A stretch of 7,514 bases of DNA from an uncultured Kiritimatiellota bacterium (GTDB lineage Bacteria > Verrucomicrobiota > Kiritimatiellia > RFP12 > UBA1067): contig CAKUGW010000135.1 in NCBI GenBank assembly GCA_934654805.1, forward strand, positions 1-7,514, written 5' to 3'. Both the position numbers and the translations under genes were made by a program. Position 1 is the stretch's first letter. The number at the start of each line of letters is the position of its first letter. This document shows, one piece after another, positions 6,194-7,514 of this stretch. The notes under the pieces are model-generated. The model ran no database searches, was not told the origin of the DNA, and saw only the letters and a program-made list of their open reading frames with translations.

Positions 6194-7514
6194 TCAACGA
6201 AAAAGAAGGAGCGTTCCTCTTCCTCCATTCAGCCCATCCGGCAGGAACGCGTCACTCGCGCGAACGCCAGACGAGACACGCCAAACGTCATAATCGCCGG
6301 ACAATGCCCGCAGGCCCTGCCGCACCCCCTTCAGCCCAAGGGCAAAAGCCGTTTGACCAAGGCCGACTTCTCCCGGATGATAATGGCCTTTGGCCTCGCC
6401 AATCTTCGTGCGATCCACATACAAAGACCACCATCCTTCGGACGCCTCCACATCATAGGTCAACGCCATGTGCTTCCAGTCTGTCGGCACGGCCCCGTCG
6501 AACGTCGCATCGACAAGCGGCGACAATCCACTTGCGCCACGCGCAAAGACCCGGAAGCGGCGCGCTCCGTCCACGCGGACAACCGAAAGCTTCCAGCCGA
6601 CACGCGCAACCGGATCAAAATTTCCAACGACAACCTCCTCATCTGTCGTCCCCGACTCCGCATGCGTCCGAAGCCAGCCTTCAACCGTGAAAGAGGCGTC
6701 CCGACTCAGGTTCGACCCGACGCTCTCGGACAAGAGATAGGCCTGCACGCCATCAAGCGAAACCGCACCAAGGTTCTTGACGAAATCACCGGCAGCGACT
6801 ATCGGATCGTCAACAGGCAGAAAGCGAAACGCCGCGTCACCTCGTTTAATCGGACGGACGTTCAAGAACTCCGAAATCGGATTTCCCAGCCCGGAAAGGT
6901 CCTCTCCCGACAATGCGCTTCCGCTTCCGTCCAGCGGCCAGTACGCCAATGTCTGTGGACTCTCTTCAGGGATGTCCTTCTCGGCACAGAGAAACTCGGA
7001 CGGAGCCAACACCACGTCAGAAAGTCGAATCGAGGACAATTCGCCCTTGAAGCTCTGATCGCTCCATGGGCGACCTCCAACATAAAGCAAGGGCGACGTG
7101 CCCATCTTCGCCTCCTCGCGCAACGCAGCGGAAAGCGTCCCGCAGGACTCGCCGTCCACAAACAGCTCGTAAACGCCATTGCCTGCCGACACGCAGAACG
7201 TCAACGCGACATGATGCCAGTCGCCGACGGCAAGGTTCTTCACGGTCGCCGGAAACGCCTTGTCATCAATGCCGAGGCCGCCCGTTGCGTTCTGCGTCTG
7301 CATCTGCTCAAAAAGCACGAAGCCGTTCGCGCGATAGGAAAGGCTGAAACGACCGTCCTTGCCCGTATAGCCGACGCCATCATTGATGCCCAAAAGGTAC
7401 TCCCAGGTCGAAAGCTCGGAGCTGCGCCTGACATAGAACTCAATCGTCCATCCGTTTCGCGACTTCAGAGCCGCCAAGACAGAGGCGTCGCCACAGAAGA
7501 GGCTAGCCCTCCCC
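6194..7514 (-). CDS. Tandem LamG-domain protein, C-terminal part (5' end outside window)
   Basis: The reading frame is open to the right edge and ends with TGA at 6196-6194, giving 439 visible residues. Two LamG / concanavalin A-like lectin-glucanase domains can be seen. The first covers about residues 10-175 (GWTIEFYVRR, GDWHHVALTF, ELFVDGE, a GELSSIRLSD strand). The second covers about 225-430 (FTVEGWLRTH, TDWKHMALTYD, SLYVDRTKIGE, DYDVWRVSSGV). The W-x-H-[VM]-A-L-T plus L-[FY]-V-D pairs are the usual LamG core. Such jelly-roll modules usually bind sugars or serve as structural appendages of secreted enzymes in PVC-group bacteria. The missing N-terminus may hold a signal peptide and a catalytic domain. 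A TTG at 7477 is not a credible start because the first LamG domain already begins upstream of it. The gene is the first visible gene of the operon, 19 bp before the GH110-like gene. Confidence 0.85.
   Translation of the reverse strand, partial: GRASLFCGDASVLAALKSRNGWTIEFYVRRSSELSTWEYLLGINDGVGYTGKDGRFSLSYRANGFVLFEQMQTQNATGGLGIDDKAFPATVKNLAVGDWHHVALTFCVSAGNGVYELFVDGESCGTLSAALREEAKMGTSPLLYVGGRPWSDQSFKGELSSIRLSDVVLAPSEFLCAEKDIPEESPQTLAYWPLDGSGSALSGEDLSGLGNPISEFLNVRPIKRGDAAFRFLPVDDPIVAAGDFVKNLGAVSLDGVQAYLLSESVGSNLSRDASFTVEGWLRTHAESGTTDEEVVVGNFDPVARVGWKLSVVRVDGARRFRVFARGASGLSPLVDATFDGAVPTDWKHMALTYDVEASEGWWSLYVDRTKIGEAKGHYHPGEVGLGQTAFALGLKGVRQGLRALSGDYDVWRVSSGVRASDAFLPDGLNGGRGTLLLFR

Larger units (their letters stand above)
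564..7514 (-). other. Three-gene glycan-degradation operon (5' part outside window)
   Basis: The LamG gene, the GH110-like gene and the GH39-like gene follow each other with a 19-bp gap and then a 17-bp overlap, all on the minus strand, each with its own ribosome binding site. No promoter or terminator can fit between them, so one polycistronic mRNA is expected, ending in the palindrome region at 518-532. Both complete products carry signal peptides. The shared theme is extracellular or periplasmic attack on a branched glycan. No transporter, regulator or sulfatase gene is visible in the window. Confidence 0.75.

Noticed and set aside
4312..6690. A 792-codon open frame on the plus strand, opposite the GH110-like gene and the end of the LamG gene
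   Set aside because: It runs antisense to strongly supported genes, has no recognisable domain, is Arg/Ala/His-rich, and crosses a real gene boundary. High GC content removes stops in the opposite strand and explains its length.
7475..7477. TTG at 7477 as the start of the LamG protein
   Set aside because: The same frame is open to the window edge, and the upstream residues (SLFCGDASV) continue the LamG domain. There is no ribosome binding site or signal peptide.
1..7514. tRNA, rRNA, CRISPR arrays, insertion sequences or attachment sites
   Set aside because: No cloverleaf-like segments, spaced direct repeats, transposase motifs or terminal inverted repeats were seen on either strand.

Overview
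The window is a high-GC, densely coded piece of a bacterial genome, and every credible gene lies on the minus strand, so genes are read from right to left. The gene content is secreted multidomain glycoside hydrolases, tandem LamG domains, Asp-box propellers, and a signal-peptide protein that looks like an autotransporter-type or repeat-rich surface protein. This resembles carbohydrate-degrading members of the PVC group, most likely Kiritimatiellota, with Lentisphaerota as an alternative. That placement is inferred from style and composition only; there is no marker gene in the window.

Layout in transcription order. (1) 7514-6194: the C-terminal 439 residues of a protein with two LamG (concanavalin A-like) domains; its start is outside the window. 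(2) 6174-3280: a 964-residue exported protein with an N-terminal GH110-like right-handed beta-helix and a C-terminal four-Asp-box sialidase-type propeller. (3) 3296-564: a 910-residue exported protein with an N-terminal GH39-like TIM barrel, a beta-sandwich, and a second, different Asp-box propeller. Gene spacing is 19 bp and then a 17-bp overlap, so these three almost certainly form one operon whose promoter lies upstream of the window. (4) 563-383: a 181-bp gap holding a weak terminator-like or operator-like palindrome, a good -10 box, and a leader with a notable inverted repeat. (5) 382-1: the first 127 codons of a separately transcribed exported protein, which appears to change reading frame near position 70.

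How the genes may work together: all products are, or are probably, exported. The two enzymes share an unusual plan, a retaining-type or beta-helix glycosidase fused to a beta-propeller of sialidase type. The LamG protein could provide glycan binding or further catalysis in its missing N-terminal part. Together they look like a small locus for dismantling a complex, possibly alpha-1,3-galactose-containing glycan. The substrate is an inference from GH110 family knowledge and cannot be read from the DNA. No RNA genes, CRISPR arrays, insertion sequences or attachment sites were seen.
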